Assembly (NCBI GenBank): GCA_019114225.1
Contig: DXFW01000008.1
Location: 1 to 64,000, forward strand
Source of the DNA: Candidatus Allofournierella pullicola
Lineage (GTDB): Bacteria; Bacillota; Clostridia; Oscillospirales; Ruminococcaceae
Reading direction: 5' to 3'
DNA length: 64,000 bases
Shown here: in pieces, positions 44,589-56,167 of the stretch
How positions within the stretch are numbered: the stretch's first letter is position 1
How the letters are laid out: every line of letters begins with the position of its first letter
Position numbers and translations under genes: made by a program
Notes under the pieces: generated by a model
The model's input: the letters and a program-made list of their open reading frames with translations, nothing else
Database searches by the model: none
What the model was told of the DNA's origin: nothing

Positions 44589-45473
44589 GTGGTGGACCCG
44601 AAACTGACCACCTTTTTGACGCTGGTGGAGGAAAAAACAACGGTGCGCTGCGCCGAGGCGCTGCACCTGAGCCAGCCCGCGGTGACCCAGCACATCCGCT
44701 CGCTGGAGGCGGAATACGGGGTGAAGCTGTTTGCCAAGGAGGGCCGGCGGCTGACCCTGACCGAAGCGGGGGCGCGGTTTTATCGGATGGCCCGGCGGCT
44801 TCCGGCCATGGAGGCCCAGCTGCGGGCGGCGCTGGCGGAGGGGGAGGCGGCCCCGCTGCACTTTGGGGTGACCCGCAGCATTGGAGAGGGGCTTATGCCC
44901 CGCCTTGCCCCGGCGCTGCTGGAGGCTCTGCCCGGGCGGCGGCTGGAAATGCGGCTGCAGAACACCCGCACCCTGCTGGAGGAACTGGACAAGGGGGAAA
45001 TTGAGTTTGCCCTCATCGAGGGCAACGCCAGCCACCGGCGCTACTGCTGCAGGCCCTTTTACAGCGCCCGTTTTTCCGCTCTGGGCGCGGCCCGGGGGCG
45101 CTGGGCCGGGTGCCAGAGCCTGGCCGCCCTCTGCACCGCGCCGCTGCTGGCGCGGGAGGCGGGCAGCGGCAGCCGGGAGATCCTGGAAAGCGCCCTGGCG
45201 GCCCGGGGCCTTTCGGCGGAGGATTTTGCCGCCTGCCATGTGTTCGAGAGCGTGCCGGTGCTGCTGGAGCTGGCGGCGCTGGACAAAGGGGTGACCTTTG
45301 CCTACGAAGTGGCCGCCGCGCCCCTTTTGGAAAGCGGGCGGCTGGCGCGGCTGGCGGCGAAGGATTTTTCCCTCATCCGGCCCTTTGCCTTCGTCACCCT
45401 GCCCCACAGCCCCTTCGCGAGGCAGGAGCAGTATCTCTTTGAGCACATCCGGGACCTGTGCGCCCGGCTGTGA
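44589..45473 (+). CDS. LysR-family transcriptional regulator
   Basis: 294 residues. N-terminal winged HTH (KLTTFLTLVEEKTTVRCAEA; LHLSQPAVTQHIRSLEAEYG) and a two-lobed co-inducer domain (EFALIEGN; LAREAGSGSREILE). Most like the CysL/YeiE branch by its pairing with yeiH. GTG at 44589 or 44592 is the likely start with AGGAGGAAGGGCCC upstream. Probably activates yeiH in response to a small sulfur or amino-acid ligand; inferred. Confidence 0.9.
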   Translation: MVDPKLTTFLTLVEEKTTVRCAEALHLSQPAVTQHIRSLEAEYGVKLFAKEGRRLTLTEAGARFYRMARRLPAMEAQLRAALAEGEAAPLHFGVTRSIGEGLMPRLAPALLEALPGRRLEMRLQNTRTLLEELDKGEIEFALIEGNASHRRYCCRPFYSARFSALGAARGRWAGCQSLAALCTAPLLAREAGSGSREILESALAARGLSAEDFAACHVFESVPVLLELAALDKGVTFAYEVAAAPLLESGRLARLAAKDFSLIRPFAFVTLPHSPFARQEQYLFEHIRDLCARL

Positions 45474-45565
45474 GGGGGAGGAAAGCAGCTGGACGGCGGC
45501 GAGGGCTCCTCGTGCTACAATACAGTCACACCGGGGGCGCGGCCCCCGAAAAGGAGGGAACATCC

Positions 45566-46948
45566 ATGAAGCGGTTTTTCTGTGCGCTGCTGGCCTGCTG
45601 CCTGACGTTGACGGCGGGCTGCGGCGGCGCGTCGTCTGTTTCCAGCGCCGCCACAGGGGCGGCGGGGGCCCAGGCCCCGGCCTCCGGCCAGCTGGTGGAA
45701 CAAGGGGCGGGCTTTGTTTTTGGCGGTTCGGGCCTCACCGGCCAGACCCCCTCCGGGGGCTCCACCCTGGTGGCCGAGCCGCTGGAGGAAGGCGCCGCCG
45801 CCCCCGCGCCGGGCCAGTTCATGGCGCTGGAGAGCTACGGCGCCGGCCTGGAGGTGGAGAAGGAAAACAGGAGCGGCAACTCCCTGGTGCGCAGCTACAA
45901 GGGCGAGCCGGAGGCCTACGAGGCCATCCGGGCCTATGTGGAGCTGCTGTGCACCGCCTACGACTTTGAGCTGGCGGCGGAGCCTTATACCAATACCGTC
46001 AAGAACACCTACTTCGACTTCTGCCTCAACTACACCGGCGAGCAGGGCCCCGCCTCCCACACCCAGGAGGGGACCTTCAGCAAGACTCCCTGCGACCTGA
46101 CCATCTACGGCACCATCGACCGATACAAGGTCAAAGGGGCCATCTGGTACGACCCCTCCCTTTCCGGGGTGGACGGGGGCTACCGCTACGGCCGGGAGGG
46201 CGCGGACACCACCCCCGCGGGCGAGTCCGCCCTGGCGGGCCTTTTGCGGGGTGCGGACGGCAGCTATTCCACCACCGACGGCCGGCTCACCGCCCCGGTG
46301 GGCGGCGCGGCGCTGCTGTGGGACGGGGAGGCCGAGGCCCTCACCGCCCGCTACGCCCGCTACACCGCCGACGACCGCCAGCAGGTGCAGCTGTTCCAAA
46401 ACGGCGCGGAGCAGCTGCGCTTCTACCTGCCCCTTTCCTGCCAGCTGACCACCGGCAGCATCTTCGGCAAGGAGCAGTTCATCATTGAGAGCGGATACGC
46501 GGTGAACGCGGGCGGCTGGTTCGACGAGATGCCCAGCTACACCTGGCCCAGCATGTTCGCGGTGAAACGGGAGGACGGCTGGCTGGTGCCGGTGCTGGGC
46601 ATGAGCGGCGATATGAAAAGCCTGTTTGTGCGGGTGATGTATGCAAACGAGAGCACCGCGGTGGTCTACGCCTGCGCCGGGTTCAACAGCGCCCCCTACA
46701 CCCTGGAGCTGCTGGCTGCGGTGAGCCTGGAAAACGCTGAGGCCGAAACCACCCCCGCGCCCGGCGGCGGAGGCTCCGGCAACTGCTCCGCCTGCGGCGG
46801 CAGCGGCGACTGCACCACCTGCGGCGGCACCGGCAGGGTGAAAAAGGCCCTGGCGGGCACCGGCAAATGGGTGGAGCAGGACTGCACCGCCTGCCGCCCC
46901 GCGGGCAGCGGCAACTGCCCCTTCTGCGGCGGCGACGGCCGGGCGTGA
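45566..46948 (+). CDS. exported lipoprotein with C-terminal DnaJ-like zinc motifs
   Basis: 460 residues. Signal peptide with lipobox LTAGC; Ala/Gly/Ser-rich linker; residues ~100-390 form an unknown domain (YVELLCTAYDFELAAEPYTN; ESGYAVNAGGWFDEMPSYTW). The last 55 residues hold CSACGGSGDCTTCGGTG, then CTACRPAGSGNCPFCGGDG: four CxxC pairs of the CxxCxGxG kind found in DnaJ. So a zinc-ribbon that is normally cytoplasmic is predicted outside the membrane. AAGGAGGG lies upstream of ATG 45566. No family recognised for the main domain. Confidence 0.75.
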   Translation: MKRFFCALLACCLTLTAGCGGASSVSSAATGAAGAQAPASGQLVEQGAGFVFGGSGLTGQTPSGGSTLVAEPLEEGAAAPAPGQFMALESYGAGLEVEKENRSGNSLVRSYKGEPEAYEAIRAYVELLCTAYDFELAAEPYTNTVKNTYFDFCLNYTGEQGPASHTQEGTFSKTPCDLTIYGTIDRYKVKGAIWYDPSLSGVDGGYRYGREGADTTPAGESALAGLLRGADGSYSTTDGRLTAPVGGAALLWDGEAEALTARYARYTADDRQQVQLFQNGAEQLRFYLPLSCQLTTGSIFGKEQFIIESGYAVNAGGWFDEMPSYTWPSMFAVKREDGWLVPVLGMSGDMKSLFVRVMYANESTAVVYACAGFNSAPYTLELLAAVSLENAEAETTPAPGGGGSGNCSACGGSGDCTTCGGTGRVKKALAGTGKWVEQDCTACRPAGSGNCPFCGGDGRA

Positions 46949-46981
46949 GTTTTTGGCCGTCGGCCCGGCGTGAAAGAAAAC

Positions 46982-47022
46982 AGGCCCCCGGCGGGGAGGG
47001 ATCTCCCCGCCGGGGGCTTTGC
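46982..47022 (+). terminator. terminator after the lipoprotein gene
   Basis: GGCCCCCGGCGGGGA-GGGA-TCTCCCCGCCGGGGGC stem, then TTTG. Confidence 0.7.
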
Positions 47023-47077
47023 CGTGAAAAAAAGGCCCGTTCCCCCAAAACGCAACCAAAAGTTGCGGAATAGTCCA

Positions 47078-47106
47078 TGGACAAGGCGCGGCCCGCTTTT
47101 TATAAT
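47078..47106 (+). promoter_or_regulatory. promoter of the XRE membrane protein
   Basis: TGGACA (47078-47083), 17-base spacer, TATAAT (47101-47106). Confidence 0.75.
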
Positions 47107-47133
47107 GAAAGCAGAGGAAAGGGGGCGAAGGCC

Positions 47134-48090
47134 ATGACCATCGGGGAAAAGATCCGGCAACGGCGAAGGGAAAAGGGCCTCACCCAGGACGCCCTCGCAA
47201 ACGCCCTGGAGATCAGCCGGCAGGCGGTGGCCAAGTGGGAGAGCGGCCAGAGCGCCCCCGCCACCGAGAACCTTTTGAAGCTGGCCACCCTGCTGGAGGT
47301 GCCTCTGGAGGAGCTGGCCGGCCCCAAGGAGCAGCCGCCCAGCGCCCTGGAGGAATACGCCCGCAGGCAGCTGGAACAGGAGCGAAAGCGACAGGCGGCA
47401 AAGGCCGCCCTGTGGGCGGAGCTCAAGGGGACCGGGGCCATCGCCGCCGGGTATCTGGCGGTGTATCTGGCCTGCCTGGCGTTCTTTTACCTGGCGGGGG
47501 CAAGAAGTTGCGTCTGGGGCTGGATGCAGTCCTGTCACGTCCTGGCGGTCACCTGCCTGGTCCATCTGGCCTTTCGCCTGCTGGGCCGGCGGCGCGCCGG
47601 CAGGGCGCTGCTGGCCGGGACGCTGGCCGCCATCCCCCTGGCCAACGCCGCCGGGCTGGCGGTGATGGAGCGCACGCTCACCGGCCGCAACTACGGCTGG
47701 GTGTTCTATCTGGCGGTGCTGTTCGCCTTCTGCGGCCTGGGCTGGCTTTGGGAACTTCGGACCGCAAAGGAAAAGTCCGCCGCCCCCGCCCGCCGGCGCA
47801 GGGCGGCGGGCGCGGCCCTGGCGGCGGCCCTGTCTCTTCTCTTTCTGGCCTGCGTTTTCCTGGCGGTGCGGCAGATTCAGTACGGGCTGGGGGCGGAGAA
47901 CGGCTATCGGAGCGGGTACGCCGCCGGCGAAGCGGACGCCGGGGCGGGAAAGCCCCGGGCCCCCGGCCTCGCCGCCGACCGTTTTCCGGCAGACTACACC
48001 TTTGGCTCCTCCGCCTACAAAGGCTACGCGGTCTACTGGTCATCGGGCTACAACGACGGCTACGACGCCCGGGCCGACCTTTCAAATTGA
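47134..48090 (+). CDS. XRE-family HTH protein with membrane domain
   Basis: 318 residues. N-terminal Cro/C1 HTH (IGEKIRQRRREKGLTQDALA; EISRQAVAKWESGQSAPATE) followed by a charged linker and four hydrophobic segments between residues ~115 and 265. The C-terminus (GYRSGYAAGEADAGAG; SSGYNDGYDARADLSN) is Gly/Tyr-rich and likely outside. Membrane-bound XRE proteins are common in Clostridia and may couple a surface signal to transcription. ATG 47134 with AAGGGGG-like site; the longer frame would begin within the -35. Confidence 0.8.
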   Translation: MTIGEKIRQRRREKGLTQDALANALEISRQAVAKWESGQSAPATENLLKLATLLEVPLEELAGPKEQPPSALEEYARRQLEQERKRQAAKAALWAELKGTGAIAAGYLAVYLACLAFFYLAGARSCVWGWMQSCHVLAVTCLVHLAFRLLGRRRAGRALLAGTLAAIPLANAAGLAVMERTLTGRNYGWVFYLAVLFAFCGLGWLWELRTAKEKSAAPARRRRAAGAALAAALSLLFLACVFLAVRQIQYGLGAENGYRSGYAAGEADAGAGKPRAPGLAADRFPADYTFGSSAYKGYAVYWSSGYNDGYDARADLSN

Positions 48091-48097
48091 AACGCGC

Positions 48098-48134
48098 AAA
48101 AAAGGGCCCCCGCGAAACGCGGGGGCCCTTTTGT
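48098..48134. terminator. bidirectional terminator before nifJ 3' end
   Basis: AAAAAAGGGCCCCCGCG-AAA-CGCGGGGGCCCTTTTGTT: a 12-bp perfect stem with A-run and T-run on its sides. Confidence 0.85.
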
Positions 48135-48155
48135 TATGCCGTTCGGGCGATTCGA

Positions 48156-51698
<3,543 letters not shown>

Positions 51699-51963
51699 TT
51701 TTCTTCCTCCATAGCATGTGATTTAACGTTTCCTGCCATTTCTGGCAGGCCCGCGTTATCCTGCCCGCGCGCACGAAAAACCGGCAGCGCCGGTCCCCCG
51801 CGAATGCGGACAGCTTCTGCTGTGTATTATTCTATCAAAACAAATGTGTAAAGTAAACCATTTTCCTGCCCCTTTTTGCCCCTTTGTTTGCAAAATAGCG
51901 CCGCCTGCGGCCCTCTGAGCCGCCTTTTTGCGCCAAAAACGCCCCGTTCGGGGCGCAGCGCCG
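51699..51963. other. nifJ leader and promoter region
   Basis: On the minus strand TTTACT, 17-base spacer and TAGAAT (about 51857-51829) form a plausible nifJ promoter, leaving a leader of ~120 bases with a CCTGCCA/TGGCAGG hairpin just before GGAGGAAGAAAA-ATG. The remainder is AT-rich and then GC-rich non-coding DNA. Confidence 0.45.
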
Positions 51964-51964
51964 T

Positions 51965-51993
51965 TTGACAAGGGTAAACTTTGCCGCTATGAT
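51965..51993 (+). promoter_or_regulatory. promoter of the CorC-like gene
   Basis: TTGACA (51965-51970), 17-base spacer, TATGAT (51988-51993). Confidence 0.8.
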
Positions 51994-52054
51994 GTAGTAT
52001 ATATATGCACACACTTCAGCCCGGGCAGCTCCCGGGCAGAATGGAGAGAGATCC

Positions 52055-53047
52055 ATGGACAGGATGATATACGCGGCGGCAGCGCCGGCGGGCGCCGGCA
52101 TTTTCGCCGCGGGGGCAGCCGCTCTGGTGCTTGTTCTTCTGGTGGGCCTGGCCGCGGGCTGGGCCGCCGCCAAGCGGGGCGTGCAGCTGCCCGCGCCGCT
52201 GAGCCGCCTTTTGGCCAAGGCCGGCCTGGGCAACACCGAGCAGGTGACCGAAGAGGACCTGTATGAGATGGTGGACGACGCCGACGAGCAGGACCTCATC
52301 GACGAGAACCAGAAGGAGATGATCACCAACATCTTTGATCTGGGCGAGGTGACCGCCGGCGACATTATGACCCACCGCATGGACATGGTGGCGGTGGAGG
52401 AGAACGCCAGCTGCCGCTCGGTGATCGCGGCGGCGGTGGAAAGCGGCAACAGCCGCCTGCCCATCTACCGCAAGACCACCGACGAGATCGTGGGCGTTTT
52501 GTATGTGAAGGACCTGCTGTGCCTCTTTGACGAGCCCTCGGCGCTGGAGGGCCCGGTGAGCAGGTTTACCCGGCCGGTGATGTTCGTGCCCGAAAGCCGC
52601 CCGGCGGGCCAGCTGCTGCTGGACTTCCGCCGCGAGCGCACCATGATCGCCATCGTGGTGGACGAATACGGCGGCACAGCAGGCCTCGTGAGCATGGAGG
52701 ACATTCTGGAAGAGATCGTGGGCGACATCCAGGACGAATACGACGACGAGGAGGCCGAACTGGTGGCCCAGGGCGACGGCTACGCCGTGGACGGCGCCAT
52801 CGACCTGGCCGACGTGTTCGAGGCTTTTGGCATGGAGTGCCCCGAGCCCAACGAGGACGAGGAGTTTGAGACCCCCGGCGGCCTCATCATCGACAAGCTG
52901 GGCCGTATCCCCGAAGAAGGGGAGAAGGCGGCGGTGGAATGGTGCGGCCTGCGCTTTGAGGTGCTCAAGGCGGGCGAGCGGCGCGTGCAGCGGGTGCTGT
53001 GCACCCGGCTGCCCGAGACGGCCGGAAAGGAAAAGGAGAGAGCATGA
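52055..53047 (+). CDS. CBS-domain CorC/HlyC-type protein
   Basis: 330 residues. One N-terminal membrane segment (AGIFAAGAAALVLVLLVGLA), then a linker, a CBS pair (TAGDIMTHRMDMVAVEENAS; LPIYRKTTDEIVGVLYVKDL; TMIAIVVDEYGGTAGLVSME) and a C-terminal CorC_HlyC domain (GYAVDGAIDLADVFEAFGME; GLIIDKLGRIPEEGEKAAVE). The DUF21 transmembrane domain of full CNNM/CorC transporters is missing, so it may assist Mg2+/cation export rather than transport itself. Overlaps the NUDIX gene as ATGA. Confidence 0.9.
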   Translation: MDRMIYAAAAPAGAGIFAAGAAALVLVLLVGLAAGWAAAKRGVQLPAPLSRLLAKAGLGNTEQVTEEDLYEMVDDADEQDLIDENQKEMITNIFDLGEVTAGDIMTHRMDMVAVEENASCRSVIAAAVESGNSRLPIYRKTTDEIVGVLYVKDLLCLFDEPSALEGPVSRFTRPVMFVPESRPAGQLLLDFRRERTMIAIVVDEYGGTAGLVSMEDILEEIVGDIQDEYDDEEAELVAQGDGYAVDGAIDLADVFEAFGMECPEPNEDEEFETPGGLIIDKLGRIPEEGEKAAVEWCGLRFEVLKAGERRVQRVLCTRLPETAGKEKERA

Positions 53048-53595
53048 GCCACAGCGAAACACAGCTGGAGAGCCGCACCGTGTTTGAGGGGCGGGTCATC
53101 ACCGTGACCTTTGACAAGGTGCGCCTGGAGAACGGGGCCGAGAGCACCCGCGAGGTGGTGCACCACCACGGAGGCGCCTGTATCGCGGCGCTGACCGACG
53201 AGGACGAGATCTATCTGGTGCGCCAGTACCGCTACGCCCTGGGGCAGGAGCTCTGGGAGCTGCCCGCCGGCAAGCTGGAAAAAGGGGAGGACCCCTTCGA
53301 GGCGGCCAAGCGGGAGCTGGCGGAGGAGTGCGGCCTGGTGGCGGAGCACTACACCGACCTGGGAGAGTTTTATCCCACGGTGGGCTACTGCTCGGAGATC
53401 ATCTACACCTGGCTGGCCACCGGCCTTTCCCCCTGCGCCATGCACCTGGACGAGGACGAGTTCCTCACCCCGGAAAAGCTGCCCTTCCGCGAGGCGGTGG
53501 CCATGGTGCTGGACGGCCGGATCAAGGACGGCAAGACCGTGGCGGCCATCCTCAAGATCGACGCGCTGCGCCGGCAGGAAAAGCCGGAACAATAA
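53044..53595 (+). CDS. NUDIX hydrolase, ADP-ribose pyrophosphatase type
   Basis: 183 residues. The Nudix box is complete: GKLEKGEDPFEAAKRELAEE then CGL. The N-terminus (VFEGRVITVTFDKVRLENG) and YLVRQYRYALGQELWELPAG match ADP-ribose pyrophosphatases (NudF). It hydrolyses ADP-ribose to AMP and ribose-5-phosphate. Second gene of a two-gene operon; GGAAAAGGAGAG upstream of ATG. Confidence 0.93.
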   Translation: MSHSETQLESRTVFEGRVITVTFDKVRLENGAESTREVVHHHGGACIAALTDEDEIYLVRQYRYALGQELWELPAGKLEKGEDPFEAAKRELAEECGLVAEHYTDLGEFYPTVGYCSEIIYTWLATGLSPCAMHLDEDEFLTPEKLPFREAVAMVLDGRIKDGKTVAAILKIDALRRQEKPEQ

Positions 53596-53603
53596 AACAC
53601 ACC

Positions 53604-53638
53604 GCCCGCCGGAAACCTTCCGGCGGGCTTTTTTTGCC
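53604..53638 (+). terminator. terminator of corC-nudF operon
   Basis: GCCCGCCGGAA-ACC-TTCCGGCGGGC followed by T7. Confidence 0.9.
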
Positions 53639-53750
53639 CTGCGCGCCCCTGCCGCGAAAAAATTTTTTTGCCGTTTGTCCCGATGGCGGGTTTTTGGCCG
53701 AAGCATCTATATAAGAATACCGGCCTTTTGCAGGCCAGGGAGGGACAACG

Positions 53751-54278
53751 ATGTTTTTTTCAAAAAAAGGTCCGTCGCAGCCGGCGGCGGCAAAGCCCGC
53801 CTCCTCTGAGGGAGCGGACCGGCGGCGCACCTACCGCACGGTGGTGAACTACCTGCGGAGCAAGGACTACAAGTTCGACGAAAACGCCGATGAGTTCCGT
53901 ATCTTTTTCCCCACCGGGCTGGACACCGGCCACTACACCCTGCTGTGGAAGATCGAGGAACGGTATGTCTCGCTGGTCACCCTCAGCCCCTTCTCCATCA
54001 CCGGCTGCTCGGTGGACGATGTGACCCTGCTGTGCTCGCTGGCCAACGCCAACCTGGTGAACGGCACCTTCTACCCCGACTCCAACGGGGAGCACATCAT
54101 GGTGGAGGTGACCCAGCGGGTGTTCTCCGACCAGGAGTTCGGCGAGACCACCGCCGCCTACATGCTGGGGGTCATGGGCGGCAACCTGGACAGCCGCTAC
54201 ATGAAATCGATGGAATCCATCTGCAAGGGCTACACCACCCTGGCGGACGAACTGGAAAAACTGAGCGGGGAGGATTGA
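53751..54278 (+). CDS. YbjN-like protein, cassette 1 first gene
   Basis: 175 residues. A short polar, Ala/Ser/Pro-rich start (FFSKKGPSQPAAAKPASSEG) is followed by an alpha/beta domain resembling YbjN/type III-chaperone folds: TYRTVVNYLRSKDYKFDENA, the strand-rich VSLVTLSPFSITGCSVDDV and helix SICKGYTTLADELEKLSG. No catalytic residues stand out; such proteins are thought to be chaperone- or stress-linked. It is nearly collinear with the gene at 54998 and is followed two bases later by its partner. A TATATAAG box lies about 40 bases upstream. Confidence 0.7.
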   Translation: MFFSKKGPSQPAAAKPASSEGADRRRTYRTVVNYLRSKDYKFDENADEFRIFFPTGLDTGHYTLLWKIEERYVSLVTLSPFSITGCSVDDVTLLCSLANANLVNGTFYPDSNGEHIMVEVTQRVFSDQEFGETTAAYMLGVMGGNLDSRYMKSMESICKGYTTLADELEKLSGED

Positions 54279-54280
54279 CC

Positions 54281-54754
54281 ATGTCTCTTGCATACGACGC
54301 CTCCGGCGTGCTGGACCTGTGCGAACGGGTCTTCAGAAACGACCTGGAACTGGACTGTGAACGCGACAACCAGCGGAACACCGTGCGGGCTAAACTCCGT
54401 TTCGACGGCACCCGCTACACCATCGTCTGCTCGGCCATGGAAAAGGCGCAGGTGCTGCACCTGTGGGCCTTTTTGCCCTTTGACGTGGAGAGCGAGGAAA
54501 AGGCCATGCAGATGGCCAACGCCTGCCGGGAACTGAACAGCCTGATGGTGTTTGGCAAATACACCTACAACCTGGAAAAGGACGTGGCCCTGGAACTGGC
54601 CCACTGCTACCGGGACGGCATGAGCATTGAGGCTGCCCGCCACCTCATCATCGGCATTTTCTGCCACGCGCTGAAGGACGACGGCCAGCGCGTCATCGAC
54701 CTCTTTAACGACAAGCTCTCCTTCTCCCGCTTCAAGGAGCTCATCCGCAGCTGA
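54281..54754 (+). CDS. YbjN-like protein, cassette 1 second gene
   Basis: 157 residues. Also YbjN-like in pattern: a helix (SGVLDLCERVFRNDLELD), strands (RYTIVCSAMEKAQVLHLWAF), a helix (AMQMANACRELNSLMVFGKY) and strand-helix end (DVALELAHCYRDGMSIEAA). It shares the fold layout but little sequence with its upstream partner. GGGGAGG is six bases before the ATG. The pair presumably forms a hetero-oligomer; this is inference from coupling and co-duplication. Confidence 0.7.
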   Translation: MSLAYDASGVLDLCERVFRNDLELDCERDNQRNTVRAKLRFDGTRYTIVCSAMEKAQVLHLWAFLPFDVESEEKAMQMANACRELNSLMVFGKYTYNLEKDVALELAHCYRDGMSIEAARHLIIGIFCHALKDDGQRVIDLFNDKLSFSRFKELIRS

Positions 54755-54768
54755 TCTCTTTCACAAAA

Positions 54769-54801
54769 AAGCCCGCCGAAGCAGTTCGGCGGGTTTTTTT
54801 G
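54769..54801 (+). terminator. terminator of cassette 1
   Basis: GCCCGCCGAA-GCAG-TTCGGCGGG followed by T7. Confidence 0.9.
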
Positions 54802-54943
54802 CCGCCGGGGGCCGGGTTTCGCATCCTCCTGCACCGCCGCCGGCGGGGCAAAGCTCCCTCCGCCCGGCGGCGGGTGGGGTTTTTTTGCCCTTTGGGGCGA
54901 AAAGGCCCGCCTTTGCCCTTTCTCCGCCGGGCCTTTTCCTTTA

Positions 54944-54949
54944 TAATGA
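54944..54949 (+). promoter_or_regulatory. -10 box of cassette 2
   Basis: A perfect TATAAT about 50 bases before the start codon. The only -35 at 17 bases is a weak TTTCTC. Confidence 0.45.
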
Positions 54950-54997
54950 AAACAAGAACACGGCCCGCGTCGCCGGGCCGAAAGGGGAGGAAACGAG

Positions 54998-55525
54998 ATG
55001 TTTTTTTTCAAAAAAGAAGACCCCCCGCCGCCCCGCAGAGAGTACTTCGGCACCGGCCAGACCACCCGGCAGCGGGTGTTCCGGATGGTGGCGGACCGGC
55101 TGGAGGCCCTGGGCTACCAGTGCTCCAAAAACCCGGAGGAGTTTTTCCTGTTCTTCCCGGTGGAGCGGGCCGCCGGCCGCTATGACATCATCTGGCGGGT
55201 AACGGATAAGCACGTCACGGTGGTCACCCTGAGCCCTTTCACCGTGTCCGGCTGCCCCCGGGAGGACGTGGTCCTGCTGTGCAGCCTGGCCAACGCCCGG
55301 CTGCTCAACGGCACCTTTTACGCCGACCCGGAGGGGGACCGGGTCATGGTGAGCGTGACCCAGCGGGTGTTCTCCACCCTGCAATTCGGGGAGAAGACCA
55401 TCGACTACCTGCTGGAAACGCTGCTCGCCCGGCTGGACTGCCGGTATATGCGCTCGCTGGAATCCCTCTGCAAGGGGTACACCACCCTGGCCCAGGAGCT
55501 GGACAAACTGAACGGGGAGGGCTGA
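54998..55525 (+). CDS. YbjN-like protein, cassette 2 first gene
   Basis: 175 residues, exactly the length of the cassette 1 homologue. Shared blocks include VTLSPFxVxGC, LLCSLANAxLxNGTFY, VTQRVFS and RYMxSxESxCKGYTTLA. The first 25 residues differ and are Pro-rich (FFFKKEDPPPPRREYFGTG). A paralogue made by tandem duplication, now diverged, with its own promoter and terminator. Confidence 0.7.
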   Translation: MFFFKKEDPPPPRREYFGTGQTTRQRVFRMVADRLEALGYQCSKNPEEFFLFFPVERAAGRYDIIWRVTDKHVTVVTLSPFTVSGCPREDVVLLCSLANARLLNGTFYADPEGDRVMVSVTQRVFSTLQFGEKTIDYLLETLLARLDCRYMRSLESLCKGYTTLAQELDKLNGEG

Positions 55526-55527
55526 TC

Positions 55528-56001
55528 ATGGGTTTGGTATTCACCGCGTCCGAGGTGCTGGACCTGTGCGAGCTGGTGCTGGAAAACGACCTGCTGCTGG
55601 ACAGCCGCCGCAACGACGAGCGGGGCGACGTGCGGGCGGAGCTGCGGCTGGACTTCGCCCGCTTCACCATCGTCTGCTCGGTGATGGAGGACGAGCAGGT
55701 GCTGCACATCTGGGCTTTCCTGCCCTTTGACGTGGAAAACGAGCAGGACGCCCTGAAAATGGCCATTGCCTGCCACGCGCTGAACGGGTTGATGATCCTG
55801 GGCAAGTACACCTACAACCTGGAAAAGGACGTGGCCCTGGAGCTGGACCACTTCTACGGCGACGGCATCGACATGGACGCCGTGCGCCGGCTGCTGGAGG
55901 GCATCTTCCGCCCCAGCCTGGAGGAGGACGGCCAGCGGCTGATCGACCTGTACAACGGCACGCTGCCTTTCGATCGGTTTTTGACCCTTATCCAGGAATG
56001 A
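55528..56001 (+). CDS. YbjN-like protein, cassette 2 second gene
   Basis: 157 residues, same length as the cassette 1 partner. Shared blocks: VLDLCE, TIVCSxMExxQVLHxWAFLP, FDVE, GKYTYNLEKDVALEL and DGQRxIDL. Two bases after its partner gene, with GGGGAGGG upstream. The pairwise conservation of both genes shows the two were duplicated together. Confidence 0.7.
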   Translation: MGLVFTASEVLDLCELVLENDLLLDSRRNDERGDVRAELRLDFARFTIVCSVMEDEQVLHIWAFLPFDVENEQDALKMAIACHALNGLMILGKYTYNLEKDVALELDHFYGDGIDMDAVRRLLEGIFRPSLEEDGQRLIDLYNGTLPFDRFLTLIQE

Positions 56002-56088
56002 CCCGTTCCCGGAGGAGCGAGTCCCGCCGGGCCGGGCCAGGCCGCCCACATGCCGCCGCCCGGCGCAAACGCCCCGCCCATACACAAA

Positions 56089-56129
56089 CGCCGCCCGCCG
56101 GAGGAAGGCCCCCGGCGGGCGGTTTTTCG
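56089..56129. terminator. terminator of cassette 2
   Basis: CCGCCCGCCGG paired with CCGGCGGGCGG (loop AGGAAGGCC), followed by TTTTT. Confidence 0.8.
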
Positions 56130-56167
56130 CTGTTTTGTTATACAATTTGTATTTTATTGCAGCAATA

